Shown here: piece by piece, positions 8,449 to 17,005 of the stretch
How positions within the stretch are numbered: position 1 is the first letter of the stretch
Layout of the letters: every line of letters begins with the position of its first letter
DNA from: Streptomyces sp. NBC_00459
GTDB lineage: Bacteria; Actinomycetota; Actinomycetes; Streptomycetales; Streptomycetaceae
DNA length: 64,000 bases
Reading direction: 5' to 3'
NCBI RefSeq assembly: GCF_036013955.1
Contig: NZ_CP107903.1
Coordinates: 5,022,001 to 5,086,000 of the forward strand
Program-made: the position numbers and the translations under genes
The notes under the pieces: generated by a model
The model's database searches: none
What the model was told of the DNA's origin: nothing
Seen by the model: the letters and a program-made list of their open reading frames with translations, nothing else

Positions 8449-9810
8449 TCAACCACCCTCCAGAACCCGCCCGAGCACCTCCAACGCCTCCGGATACACC
8501 CGCTCCCGAGGCGTCCCGTAACCCACGACCAGTCCCTGTACCCGGCCCTCCGCCGCCCCCGCGCCCGGCGTGTGCCAGTGCTCCCCGAGATGCCCCACCG
8601 CGAGCCCGGCCTCCTCGGCCCGCGCCAGGACCGCCGCCTCGTCGGCCACCTCCACCAGGGCGTGCAGCCCCGCCGCGATCCCGCGCACGTTCCGACGGGT
8701 GCCCAGCAGCTCCACGAGCCGGTCCCGGCGGCGCCGGTAGCGCAGACGGCACGCGCGCACGTGCCGGTCGTACGCGTGGCTGGTGATCAGTTCGGCGAGG
8801 GCCAGCTGGCCGATGGTCTCGGTGTGGTGGTCGCTGTGCAGCTTGGCGTCGGCCACCGCGTCGACGAGGTGGGGCGGCAGCACCATCCAGCCGAGGCGCA
8901 GGGCGGGCCCGAGCGTCTTGGAGGCGGTGCCGATGTAGGCGACCTGCCCCGGAGCCATGCCCTGAAGGGCGCCGACGGGCTGTCTGTCGTACCGGAACTC
9001 CCCGTCGTAGTCGTCCTCGACGATCAGCCCGTCACGCGCGCGTGCCCAGTCGGTGAGCGCCCGACGCCGCTCCGGGTGCAGGGTGACGCCGGTCGGGTAC
9101 TGGTGGGCGGGCGTGACGACGACCGCGGAGACCTCGCGCGAGGCGGCCAGTTCCTCGACACGCGCGCCGCGTTCGTCGACGCCCACCGGTACGACCCGTC
9201 CGCCGGCCCGCCGTACGACCTCCCGGTGGAAGGGCAGCCCCGGGTCCTCCATGGCGATCGTGGCGCCGTCCAACACGCGCGTGAGGAGCGCGAGCCCCTG
9301 CACGTACCCGGAGGTGATCACGATCCGCTCGGGCGGCGCGAGCACCCCACGGGCCCGCCCCAGGTAGCCGGACAGGGCCGTCCGCAGCTCGATCCGGCCG
9401 CGCGGATCGCCGTAGTCGTACGCCAGGGAGGGCGCCGTCGCGATGGCCCGGCGCAGCGCCCGCAGCCAGGCGTCCGCCGGAAACGTGCCCACGTCCGGAC
9501 TGCCGGGCCGCAGGTCGAACAGGGGCACACGCGCGCGTGCGTGTGCCCCCGGTGGTACGGCGTCCACCGGGGGCAGCGCGGCGACCTGTGTACCGGCCCC
9601 CTGTCGAGCGGTCAGAAAACCCTCGGCGACAAGCTGGTCGTAGGCCGCTTTGACGGTCCCCCGCGAGACCCCCAACTCCTCGGCGAGCCGCCGAGTAGCG
9701 GGCAGCAGGACCCCGGGCACGAGCCGCCCGTCCCGCACGGCGTCCCGAAGGGCACGCTCGAGCCCGCCACGGCGCCCTTCACCGACGGCGAACTCAAGAT
9801 GCAGGTCCAC
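8449..9810 (-). CDS. MocR/PdxR-type GntR regulator with aminotransferase domain
   Basis: 453 residues from GTG 9810. The frame opens at GTG 9852, but those extra residues are encoded by a dispersed intergenic repeat (9822-9846), so the later start is preferred. The N-terminal winged helix contains PATRRLAEELGVSRGTVKAAYDQL. The fold-type-I aminotransferase domain has the PLP lysine in GTASKTLGPALRLGW and the DDYDGEFRYDRQP motif. MocR proteins sense PLP, GABA or related amines and control B6 or amine genes. The downstream MFS gene is the likeliest target. It probably acts as a head-to-tail dimer on promoter DNA. Confidence 0.92.
   Translation of the reverse strand: MDLHLEFAVGEGRRGGLERALRDAVRDGRLVPGVLLPATRRLAEELGVSRGTVKAAYDQLVAEGFLTARQGAGTQVAALPPVDAVPPGAHARARVPLFDLRPGSPDVGTFPADAWLRALRRAIATAPSLAYDYGDPRGRIELRTALSGYLGRARGVLAPPERIVITSGYVQGLALLTRVLDGATIAMEDPGLPFHREVVRRAGGRVVPVGVDERGARVEELAASREVSAVVVTPAHQYPTGVTLHPERRRALTDWARARDGLIVEDDYDGEFRYDRQPVGALQGMAPGQVAYIGTASKTLGPALRLGWMVLPPHLVDAVADAKLHSDHHTETIGQLALAELITSHAYDRHVRACRLRYRRRRDRLVELLGTRRNVRGIAAGLHALVEVADEAAVLARAEEAGLAVGHLGEHWHTPGAGAAEGRVQGLVVGYGTPRERVYPEALEVLGRVLEGG
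9522..9549. repeat. Perfect inverted repeat inside the MocR gene
   Basis: Arms 9522-9532 and 9539-9549 (GGGGCACACGC and its complement) are perfectly complementary with a 6-nt spacer, and the centre contains the 12-bp palindrome CACGCGCGCGTG. It lies in the linker between the DNA-binding and aminotransferase domains. Whether it is selected or a by-product of codon use is unknown. Confidence 0.6.
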
Positions 9811-9821
9811 GCCGATGCCGA

Positions 9822-9846
9822 TAGGGGCGCGGGGAACTGCGCGCTC
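9822..9846 (-). repeat. Dispersed Streptomyces intergenic repeat (copy 1)
   Basis: On the minus strand this reads GCGCAGTTCCCCGCGCCCCT, the same sequence as at 62638-62657 on the plus strand. From experience this GC-rich element recurs in intergenic DNA of many Streptomyces genomes; no count could be made here. Its position at the 5' end of the MocR gene argues that translation starts downstream of it. Confidence 0.65.
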
Positions 9847-9873
9847 AGCCACGAACTACCCGCAGCCGAAAGA

Positions 9874-11340
9874 TCAGCTCTTCAGGGAAGCCATCCAAGC
9901 CTCCACTTCGTCCGAGCGACGAGGAAGCCCAGCCGAAAGGTTCCGGTTACCACTCTCGGTCACCAGAATGTCGTCCTCGATCCGCACCCCGATACCCCGA
10001 TACTCCACAGGCACGGTCAGATCATCGGCCTGGAAATACAACCCGGGCTCAACGGTCAGCACCATCCCAGGCTCCAGCACACCATCCACGTACGACTCGA
10101 CTCGTGCCGCAGCGCAGTCATGAACATCCATGCCAAGCATGTGCCCAGTCCCGTGCAGCGTCCACCTCCGCTGCAACCCCAGCTCCAGCACCCGCTCCAC
10201 GGGCCCCTCGACAAGCCCCCACTCCACGATCCGCTCGGCCAGCACCCGCTGCGCCGCATCGTGGAAGTCCCGGTACTTGCCACCCGGCTGCACCGCCGCG
10301 ATCCCGGCCTCCTGGGCGTCGTACACCGCGTCGTAGATCTTCTTCTGGATGTCGGTGTACGTGCCGTTGATCGGCAGCGTCCGGGTGACGTCGGCCGTGT
10401 AGTACGTGTGCGTCTCGACGCCCGCGTCCAGCAGCAGCAGTTCACCGGAGCGAACGGCCCCGTCGTTGCGCACCCAGTGCAGCGTGCAGGCGTGCGGGCC
10501 GGCGGCGCAGATGGAGCCGTAGCCGACGTCGTTGCCCTCGACCCGCGCGCGGAGGAAGAAGGTCCCTTCGATGTACCGCTCGGAGGTCGCCTCGGCCTTG
10601 TCGAGGACCTTCACCACGTCCTCGAACCCGCGCACCGTCGAGTCGACGGCCTTCTGCAGCTCACCGATCTCGAACTCGTCCTTGACCAGCCGAGCCTCCG
10701 ACAGGAAGACCCGCAGTTCGTCGTCGCGTTCGGCGGTGACCTTGTCGGTCAGGGCGGCCTCGATACCGGCGTCGAACCCGCGTACGACCCGGACCGGCCC
10801 GGTGGCCTCCCTGAGCCTGTCGGCCAGCTCGCGGACGTCCGAGGCCGGAATGCCGTACACCTGTTCGGCTTCGGTGAGGGAGTGCCGACGGCCGACCCAG
10901 AGCTCGCCCTGGCCGGAGAGCCAGAACTCACCGTTCTCGCGGTCGGAGCGCGGGAGGAGGTAGATCGTCGCCTTGTGCCCGTCGACGACCGGCTCCAGGA
11001 CGAGGACGCCGTCCTCCGTCTGGTTGCCGGTCAGGTAGGCGTACTCGACCGAGGCGCGGAATGGGTACTCCGTGTCGTTCGAACGCGTCTTCAGGTTGCC
11101 GGCGGGGATCACCAGGCGCTCACCCGGGAAGCGCGCGGAGAGCGCGGCGCGGCGGGCGGCGGTGCGACCGGCCTGTGCGATGGGCTCCAAGCCTGTCAGC
11201 TCGGTGTCGGCCCAGCCGGACTTCATGCTCTCGGCAAGCTCGTCGGAGACGCCCGGGTACAGGCCGTTCTTCCGCTGCTTGATCGGCTCTTCGGGCTCGG
11301 TCTCAGTCTCCGGGGTCACCGGATTGAGCTCGTCCGCCAC
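9874..11340 (-). CDS. pepP: Aminopeptidase P (Xaa-Pro aminopeptidase, M24B)
   Basis: 488 residues. An ATG at 11346 directly abuts AGGAGG with no spacer, whereas GTG 11340 lies 6 nt after it, so GTG is taken as the start. The N-terminal AMP_N domain is followed by the pita-bread M24 domain. Metal ligands are visible: Asp in LLLDAGVE, Asp in TADVTRT, His in HGTGHMLGMDVHD, Glu in LTVEPGLYF and Glu in GVRIEDD. The enzyme removes N-terminal residues that precede proline, using two Mn ions in the cytoplasm. It is divergent from no close neighbour and likely monocistronic. Confidence 0.93.
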   Translation of the reverse strand: MADELNPVTPETETEPEEPIKQRKNGLYPGVSDELAESMKSGWADTELTGLEPIAQAGRTAARRAALSARFPGERLVIPAGNLKTRSNDTEYPFRASVEYAYLTGNQTEDGVLVLEPVVDGHKATIYLLPRSDRENGEFWLSGQGELWVGRRHSLTEAEQVYGIPASDVRELADRLREATGPVRVVRGFDAGIEAALTDKVTAERDDELRVFLSEARLVKDEFEIGELQKAVDSTVRGFEDVVKVLDKAEATSERYIEGTFFLRARVEGNDVGYGSICAAGPHACTLHWVRNDGAVRSGELLLLDAGVETHTYYTADVTRTLPINGTYTDIQKKIYDAVYDAQEAGIAAVQPGGKYRDFHDAAQRVLAERIVEWGLVEGPVERVLELGLQRRWTLHGTGHMLGMDVHDCAAARVESYVDGVLEPGMVLTVEPGLYFQADDLTVPVEYRGIGVRIEDDILVTESGNRNLSAGLPRRSDEVEAWMASLKS

Positions 11341-11463
11341 GGTCATCCTCCTAGATACGGCACTGGACCCCGTCCATCGTACGGTCGTACGGGACAGGGC
11401 CCAGAAGCGTGACGGGCGATCCACCGGACGACCGGCCGGACGACCATCCGGATGTCCGGCCGC

Positions 11464-12879
11464 TCACTCGAACCGCGCCGACAGCAGTACGACGTCCTCC
11501 TGACCGTCCGACGCGTCCAGCTCGTCCGGCAGCATGCTCCGCAGGACGTGGTCCGCGATCGCGCCCGGATCGTCACGCAGCTGCCGGGGCACGCTCGCCG
11601 CCGCCGCGTGCAGCCGGGAGAAAGCCCGGTCCACGGGTTCGCCGGTACGGTGCAAAAGCCCGTCGGTGTAGAGCAGAACCGTCTCTCCGGGCTCGGTGTG
11701 GAACTCCACGCTGGGCGCCTCCCAGCAGGCGAGCATCCCGAGCGGCGCCGACACGGTGGTCTCCACGAACTCGGTGCGCCGTTCACCGATCACCAGCGGC
11801 GGGCAGTGTCCCGCGCCGGCCAGAGTGATCTTGCGCAGCGCGGGCTCGCAGTACGCGAACAGTGCGGTGGCGCAGCGGGCGGGCTCGGTGAGCCGCAACA
11901 GCAGCTCCAGGTCGGAGAGGACCGCCACGGGGTCCTCGCCCTCCATCACGGCGTACGCGCGCAGAGAAGCCCGGAGCCGGCCCATCGCGGCGATCGCGCT
12001 GGGCCCGGAGCCGGTCACCGCGCCCACGGCCAGGCCGAGGGCCGCGTCCGGGAGCGGCAGTGCGTCGTACCAGTCGCCGCCGCCGCGCGGGCCGGTGCGG
12101 TGCCGGGCGGCGAGCTGGACGCCGGCCGTCCGGGGCAGCCGGGCGGGCAGCAGCTCTTCGGAGATCGTCCGCACGCACGCGCGCGTGCGCTCCACTTCGA
12201 CCAGCCGGGCCAGGTGCTCGGTCGCGAACCGCGCGTAAAGGCCGACGAGGTGGCGCTGCCGTTCGACCGGCTCCGCTGGTTCGTCGTACAGCCAGACGGC
12301 CGCGCCGAGGCGGCCCGCGGACTCGGTGGACAGGGGGAGCGCGTAGCTCGCCGCGTAGCCGAGGCGGGCGGCCACCTCGCGGTGGCGGGGGTCGAGACCG
12401 TCCTCGGCGAGGAGGTCCGGGTGTGTGATTTCGCTCTCGCCGCCGGGCAGCCCGGCGGCCGTGTCGAGAAGCTGCCCGTACGGCATGGCGCCGCGCGGGA
12501 CCGTCTCGATGTGCCCGAGGTCGGCGCGGGCCAGCCCCAGGCCAATGGTGGTGTCGGGGCCCAGACCGTCGCCGGGTTCCAGGACGAGGAGACCGCGCCG
12601 GGCGCCCACGAGAGCGGCTCCGGCGCGCAGCAGCTCCTGGAGTGCGTCGGTGAGTGCCGCCGTGCGTGCCAGGCGTTCGGTGAGCTCGTGCAGCGTTGTG
12701 AGGTCGGACACCCAGCCGGCGAGGCGGTCCTGAAGGAGAATGCCGGGGCCGTTCTGGCAGGTCAGCGCGGGTGTGTCCGCTGGGGCACCAGGGATTACGG
12801 GCGCGGGCGCGACAGTGTGTGCGGGCGAGGGAACCGTGGCATCGATTCCAGCCACTTTCGGGAGGTGAGGGGCGTTCAT
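11464..12879 (-). CDS. GAF-SpoIIE/PPM phosphatase-like protein with altered active site
   Basis: 471 residues from ATG 12879 (GGAAGG about 9 nt upstream). Residues roughly 65-220 form a GAF domain; roughly 240-471 form a SpoIIE-type PP2C domain. The first metal Asp is present (GGDWYDALPLPD), as are LAGAGHCPPLV, LLYTDGLL and the final EDVVLLSARFE. However the usual GDVxGHG motif reads GAVTGSG, replacing a metal-binding Asp with Ala. Such proteins dephosphorylate anti-sigma antagonists or, when degenerate, may only bind them. The HATPase proteins at 4740 and 16171 belong to the same regulatory class. Confidence 0.88.
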   Translation of the reverse strand: MNAPHLPKVAGIDATVPSPAHTVAPAPVIPGAPADTPALTCQNGPGILLQDRLAGWVSDLTTLHELTERLARTAALTDALQELLRAGAALVGARRGLLVLEPGDGLGPDTTIGLGLARADLGHIETVPRGAMPYGQLLDTAAGLPGGESEITHPDLLAEDGLDPRHREVAARLGYAASYALPLSTESAGRLGAAVWLYDEPAEPVERQRHLVGLYARFATEHLARLVEVERTRACVRTISEELLPARLPRTAGVQLAARHRTGPRGGGDWYDALPLPDAALGLAVGAVTGSGPSAIAAMGRLRASLRAYAVMEGEDPVAVLSDLELLLRLTEPARCATALFAYCEPALRKITLAGAGHCPPLVIGERRTEFVETTVSAPLGMLACWEAPSVEFHTEPGETVLLYTDGLLHRTGEPVDRAFSRLHAAAASVPRQLRDDPGAIADHVLRSMLPDELDASDGQEDVVLLSARFE

Positions 12880-13491
12880 GGCGTCCGGCCTTCCGACCGG
12901 CGCTTATTGCTCAATAGCATCGCAAACCCCCATGTGATTCTGCGCCGCTAGCAGTGTCTCCACATGTACACGCACTCGTGAGGGGATGTCCAGCATTGTC
13001 CTGCTGGGATTCCTGGTGTCCGTGAGTTCACCGGTGTCCCCTTGCGGAAAAGCAAAGTTGGCTTAAAACTGACTCGGGTAGCGGGTTATTGCGGTCGACT
13101 GGCCTGGTTCGACGGAGCGTCACAGCGGTCTTGATGGGTACGTTCTCGGTGAAGACCAGGGGTGGTTGTGGAACCTCCCGGAACCTGGCGACGGACCCGG
13201 GCGTCTTAACCATCGACGACCGTGCCCCATCCTCCCTTGGCGGAGGCGGAGAGAACATGCGGGACGGCAAAACGCCAGACTCCGCCACCCCGCGCCATGC
13301 CCATGCTTTTGATCAACGCAGTATGGACGCGGACGTAGCCAACGCTCGGCGCTCGGCGCACAACAAGGGGGCTGCCCCTTGCCTCCCGCAGGTCGGGATG
13401 CGCCAGAAGGTACGCACAGTGAAGTGATCTGCACATGACGTGATGTGGCCCACGGTGTTGCCAGGCGTGCAACGGAAAGGAACGAGCGCTC
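12880..13491. other. Gene-free interval between divergent genes
   Basis: 612 bp separate the phosphatase-like gene (minus) from the Prim-Pol-like gene (plus). Short open frames here, such as 13089-13427, have poor codon pattern and no ribosome sites. I see only presumed promoters and no convincing RNA gene. Confidence 0.5.
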
Positions 13492-14166
13492 ATGCGCGAG
13501 ATCCTCGGAAGGCTCGGAAGGCGACGCAGGCTCCTGTCCCGGCGTGACGGCGGGAAGCCTGAGGTGCTCGGCGCGGCTCTGACGTTCGCGACCGGATGGC
13601 AGTGGCCCGTACTCCCGGGCGTGGCACCGGATCCACAGGGGCGCGCCCGCTGCGGCTGCCCCGATCCGGAGTGCACGGTCCCCGGTGCTCACCCGTTCGA
13701 CCCGGGGCTGCTCGCGGCCACCACCGACGAGCGCATGGTGCGCTGGTGGTGGACGAACCGGCCGACGGCCCCCATCATCCTCGCCACCGGTGGCGAGGCC
13801 CCGTGCGCGGTGAGCCTGCCGGCCCCGGCCGCGGCCCGCGCCCTCAAGGCACTGGACCGCAAGGGCATGCGCCTGGGTCCGGTCGTCGCGGCGCCCACCC
13901 GCTGGTCGCTGCTCGTGAAGCCGTACACGATGGAACAGCTGGGCGAACTGCTGTACGCGAAGGACTTCGTTCCCGGTTCCCTCCGCTTCCACAGCGAGGG
14001 CGGCTACATCGCGCTGCCCCCGTCCGAGACCGGCCAGGGCCAGATCCGCTGGGAGCGCGCACCGCTGCCCGGTTCGGCCTCGCCCTGGGTACCCGATGTC
14101 GAGGCCGTGGTGGACGCCGTGGTCGAGGCTCTCACTCGTACGGGTGTGAGCGCACCCGAGTTGTAG
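13492..14166 (+). CDS. Degenerate bifunctional DNA primase/polymerase (Prim-Pol) N-terminal domain protein
   Basis: 224 residues with AAAGGAA about 9 nt before the ATG. The Cys/His signature RCGCPDPECTVPGAHPFDP and the following RWWWTNRPTAPIILATGG match the AEP Prim-Pol domain of actinobacterial proteins. Where active enzymes have a DxD (GIDLD) pair, this protein reads CAVSLPAP, so both catalytic Asp are absent. It is therefore probably not a polymerase and may bind nucleotides or DNA in a regulatory role. A second, intact relative lies at 34984-35850. Confidence 0.8.
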   Translation: MREILGRLGRRRRLLSRRDGGKPEVLGAALTFATGWQWPVLPGVAPDPQGRARCGCPDPECTVPGAHPFDPGLLAATTDERMVRWWWTNRPTAPIILATGGEAPCAVSLPAPAAARALKALDRKGMRLGPVVAAPTRWSLLVKPYTMEQLGELLYAKDFVPGSLRFHSEGGYIALPPSETGQGQIRWERAPLPGSASPWVPDVEAVVDAVVEALTRTGVSAPEL

Positions 14167-14222
14167 GGGTGTCGGGCGCGCGGGCAACCGGGCGCCCGTC
14201 CCCTGTCGTTATCTTCACCCCC

Positions 14223-14843
14223 ATGAACCTCCGTCTGCTCGCGCTCTCGGGCGTCGTGGCGCTCACGGTCGCCCTGCCGCTGGCCGTGGCGTCCGCGGGG
14301 CCCGTCGGCGACGCGGACCGCGACGCCCTCCTTTCCCTGACGCCGGAAGAAGGTCCTCGGGGGGTCTCTCAGGAGGGCCCCGAGGACGGCAAGGCGCGAG
14401 AGGCCGCCGATCCTCCCGCCGATCCCGCCGATGCCCCGCTGTTGTTGGGCCTGGGGCTCGCCACGGCCGCCCGTTGCGGTCCCGAACTCACCTCCCCCGA
14501 CGGCATCGAGGCGCAGACCTGCGTGCTGTCCCAGGGGGAGGAGACCTGGGCGCGCACCTACTACCGCAACGCGACCGGCCATGCGCTCACGTCCGTACTG
14601 AGCCTCATGGGGCCCGACGACCACACCGTGCAACTTCGGTGCGCGGTGGGCGCGGAGGACGAGCCGGGGGTGTGCGAGACGCCCAGGGAGCGCACGGCGG
14701 GCGAGCCGGAGGCGTACACGGCGGTCGCGGAGTTCGCGGCGGCCGGCAATTCGACGGGACGCGCGGCGGGGGCGACGGACGGCGGAGAAAGCCCGCTGCT
14801 GCTGCGATCGGGGAGCAACTCCGGTGCGCCCGGCGGGAGTTGA
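14223..14843 (+). CDS. Secreted protein of unknown function
   Basis: 206 residues. A Sec signal peptide (LLALSGVVALTVALPLAVASAG) leads into an acidic, Pro/Ala-rich linker and a small domain with three or four Cys (ARCGPELTS, AQTCVLSQG, QLRCAVGA, GVCETPRE) that could form disulfides. It ends in a Gly/Ser-rich tail. No family recognised. It begins 57 bp after the Prim-Pol-like gene and ends at a strong hairpin. Confidence 0.75.
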   Translation: MNLRLLALSGVVALTVALPLAVASAGPVGDADRDALLSLTPEEGPRGVSQEGPEDGKAREAADPPADPADAPLLLGLGLATAARCGPELTSPDGIEAQTCVLSQGEETWARTYYRNATGHALTSVLSLMGPDDHTVQLRCAVGAEDEPGVCETPRERTAGEPEAYTAVAEFAAAGNSTGRAAGATDGGESPLLLRSGSNSGAPGGS

Positions 14844-14896
14844 CGCGTCGGGCGGTTCCGTACAGAACGCCGTACGGATCTCCGGGCACAGAAAGA

Positions 14897-14934
14897 CCCG
14901 GTTGCTGGCGACGGGGGATGCACCAGCAACCGGG
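14897..14934. terminator. Bidirectional hairpin between convergent genes
   Basis: Perfect 12-bp arms, 14897-14908 (CCCGGTTGCTGG) and 14923-14934, with a 14-nt loop. It sits between the convergent secreted-protein gene and the DUF5926 gene and probably terminates both. There is no T-run, as is common in Streptomyces. Confidence 0.7.
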
Positions 14935-15065
14935 CTACCGCAACGCTAACAAGAGATCGGCGGTTCGCAAATTCGAACTCGGCTATTCGGACACCGATTC
15001 CGCTGTTCTCACGGGGAGTTGTGACAGGAGTCACCCCGGTCGGAGTGGGCGGATCCGACTGTGCG

Positions 15066-16031
15066 TCAGCTGAGAGTCACCTGCCGGTTGGTCAGGCCGC
15101 CGCGGGCGCGGCGCTCCTCCGGGGTGAGCGGGGCGTCCGAGGCCAGCGCGGTGGCGAGGCGGTCGGCGAACTCGGCGGCCGGCTTCTCGACGTCCTCCGC
15201 GGTGACGTCGGTCGGCAGGTCCCAGACCGGCACGGTGAGGCCGTGCGCCCGGAAGGAACCCACCAGACGGGTGCCCTCGCCCAGGCTGGACTGCCCGGCC
15301 GCGTGCAGCCGCGCGAGGGCGTCGAGCAGCTGCTCCTCGCCGTGCGGCATCACCCAGCGCAGGTGGTTCTTGTCCGGGGTCTCGCACCAGTACGCGGCGT
15401 CGACGCCCGTCAGCTTCACGGTCGGGATGGCCGCGTCGTTCGCACGCTCCAGCGAAGCGGTGACGTCCGCCGTGGCGTTCTGCGCGTCCGGAACCCAGAA
15501 CTCGAACCCCGTGTGCACAACTGGCTCGAACACGCCTTCGGGGTCGAGCAGGTCCTGCAGCCGCGGGCCCTCGGCCGGGGAACGGCGGCCCTGGACGGGC
15601 GTACCGGGCTCCGCGGCGAGCGCGCGCTGCAGGGTGTCGGCGAGGTCGCGGCTGATGTCGCCGGACGCCGTGTCGTTCTGCAGACCGAGCAGGACCGAGC
15701 CGTCGTCGCGGCGCAGTGCGGGCCAGGCCATCGGCAGAACCGTCGCGAGTGTGACGGAGGGAACGCCCTCGGGCAGGCCGCCCTTCAGGGTCAGCTCCAC
15801 GGTGGCGGCGGGGACCAGCTCGCGCAGTGCCACCCAGTCGCCCTCGCCGGCCAGGCCCTCGAAGGGACGGTGCACCAGTTCGGTCACCGCGTGCGCGGCG
15901 GCCCGGCCGTGGCAGGCCTTGTAGCGTCGGCCGCTGTCGCAGGGGCAGGGTTCGCGGGCGCCGACAACCGGGATCTCTCGGTCGGACAGCTGAGGCCGCG
16001 AGGCCTTCGTCTGGGGTCGCTTCTTGGCCAT
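15066..16031 (-). CDS. DUF5926 family protein with SEC-C zinc motif
   Basis: 321 residues beginning MAKKRPQTKASRP. The SEC-C zinc-binding motif is REPCPCDSGRRYKACHG near residue 30. The rest is a conserved actinobacterial domain now called DUF5926, sometimes historically labelled topoisomerase II in Streptomyces without evidence. SEC-C motifs bind SecB or ribosome-associated partners in other proteins. Function unknown. It is downstream of the ATPase gene at 16171 on the same strand. Confidence 0.88.
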   Translation of the reverse strand: MAKKRPQTKASRPQLSDREIPVVGAREPCPCDSGRRYKACHGRAAAHAVTELVHRPFEGLAGEGDWVALRELVPAATVELTLKGGLPEGVPSVTLATVLPMAWPALRRDDGSVLLGLQNDTASGDISRDLADTLQRALAAEPGTPVQGRRSPAEGPRLQDLLDPEGVFEPVVHTGFEFWVPDAQNATADVTASLERANDAAIPTVKLTGVDAAYWCETPDKNHLRWVMPHGEEQLLDALARLHAAGQSSLGEGTRLVGSFRAHGLTVPVWDLPTDVTAEDVEKPAAEFADRLATALASDAPLTPEERRARGGLTNRQVTLS

Positions 16032-16170
16032 CGTGGGTGTCTCCCGGTTACGGCTCGTCTCGTACTGGCGCGAGCCTAGCCGCTCGTACGACGGGCCGAC
16101 GGGACCCTGTGGACAACGGACCGCACGCCGACGGCCGGACCTGTGGACACGTCCGGCCGCCGATGTGCCG

Positions 16171-16722
16171 TCAGTCCATGTCGTCGAACGCGTCCGCGAA
16201 GTCCAACTCGGGTATCGCGGACATCGAGCGCGCCGTGATGCGGGTGGCGAAGTCGGTGCGCCGGTGGCCCGCGTCCGGGTCGTGCACGTCGTCGTGAACG
16301 ACCACCCACACCGTGACCTCGCCGCGGCTGTCGTCGCGGACGCCCCAGTCGTTGGCCAGCGCTGTGATGATGTTCAGCCCGCGACCACCGTGCGCCGTCA
16401 CCGAGGGGGTCGCCGGAACCGGGCGGGTCGGACCGCCGCCGTCCGTCACCTCGACGATGAGTCTGCCGCCGGTGTCCACGCGCCACGCGGCCCGGACATC
16501 GCCGTCACCGGCCAGGGCCTCGCCCAGTGGCCGACCGTGTTTGCACGCATTGCTCAAGAGTTCGGACAGGATCAACACAGCGTCGTCGATGACCGATTCC
16601 GACACACCGCCCGTGCGCAACTGATCGCGCATCCGGTGTCTTGCTTTGCCCACGCCCGCAGGGCCATGGGGAACGGCCATGCTCGACGACGTGGGCACCT
16701 CCTGTGCCACCACCAACGCCAC
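16171..16722 (-). CDS. Anti-sigma-factor-like ATP-binding protein (HATPase_c)
   Basis: 183 residues. GTG 16722 is chosen because AAAGGAGGTC lies 7-8 nt upstream (16730-16738); the frame continues to 16905 without a site. GHKL ATPase features are the N box LSELLSNACKHG, G1 box VTDGGGPTRP and G2 box HGGRGLNIITALAND. The C-terminal tail is acidic (FADAFDDMD). Family role: serine kinase or anti-sigma factor. No sigma or anti-anti-sigma gene is adjacent. Confidence 0.9.
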   Translation of the reverse strand: MALVVAQEVPTSSSMAVPHGPAGVGKARHRMRDQLRTGGVSESVIDDAVLILSELLSNACKHGRPLGEALAGDGDVRAAWRVDTGGRLIVEVTDGGGPTRPVPATPSVTAHGGRGLNIITALANDWGVRDDSRGEVTVWVVVHDDVHDPDAGHRRTDFATRITARSMSAIPELDFADAFDDMD

Positions 16723-16910
16723 CCCCGAGACCTCCTTTGCCCCACGCCACGGTGTGAATGCCCCTTTGGCCTGTACCGGAAACCGCCCCTTCCGCCTTCG
16801 GTGACGCACTCGCAATGATCGAACACGGACCGAACGCGCCGGTGCACTCCCTGTAACCGAGTGGCCGGATTTCGACGGTATGGCCGAAGGTGGAGGTTTC
16901 CTCACCGGGA

Positions 16911-16934
16911 GCGCCAGGTCAAGAGTCCTGGCGC
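16911..16934. terminator. Hairpin downstream of the glycerophosphodiesterase gene
   Basis: Inverted repeat GCGCCAGG (16911-16918) and CCTGGCGC (16927-16934) with an 8-nt loop, about 70 bp past the stop of the minus-strand phosphodiesterase gene and upstream of the ATPase gene. Likely intrinsic terminator without a T-run. Confidence 0.5.
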
Positions 16935-17005
16935 GAACCGGGGTCGGAGTCGGGTAAGAGGCCGATCACGGCCGGGGGCTTCCGGATCTGTGGGAGCGCG
17001 GCTGG

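Noticed and set aside
7942..11412. 1156-codon plus-strand open frame
   Set aside because: Shadow of the MocR and aminopeptidase P genes on the opposite strand; high GC keeps antisense frames open.
13089..13427. 112-codon plus-strand open frame in the gene-free interval
   Set aside because: No ribosome site, no homologous pattern and atypical codon use; treated as non-coding.
13120..14187. 355-codon minus-strand open frame
   Set aside because: Antisense to the Prim-Pol-like gene, which has the better ribosome site and clear family motifs.
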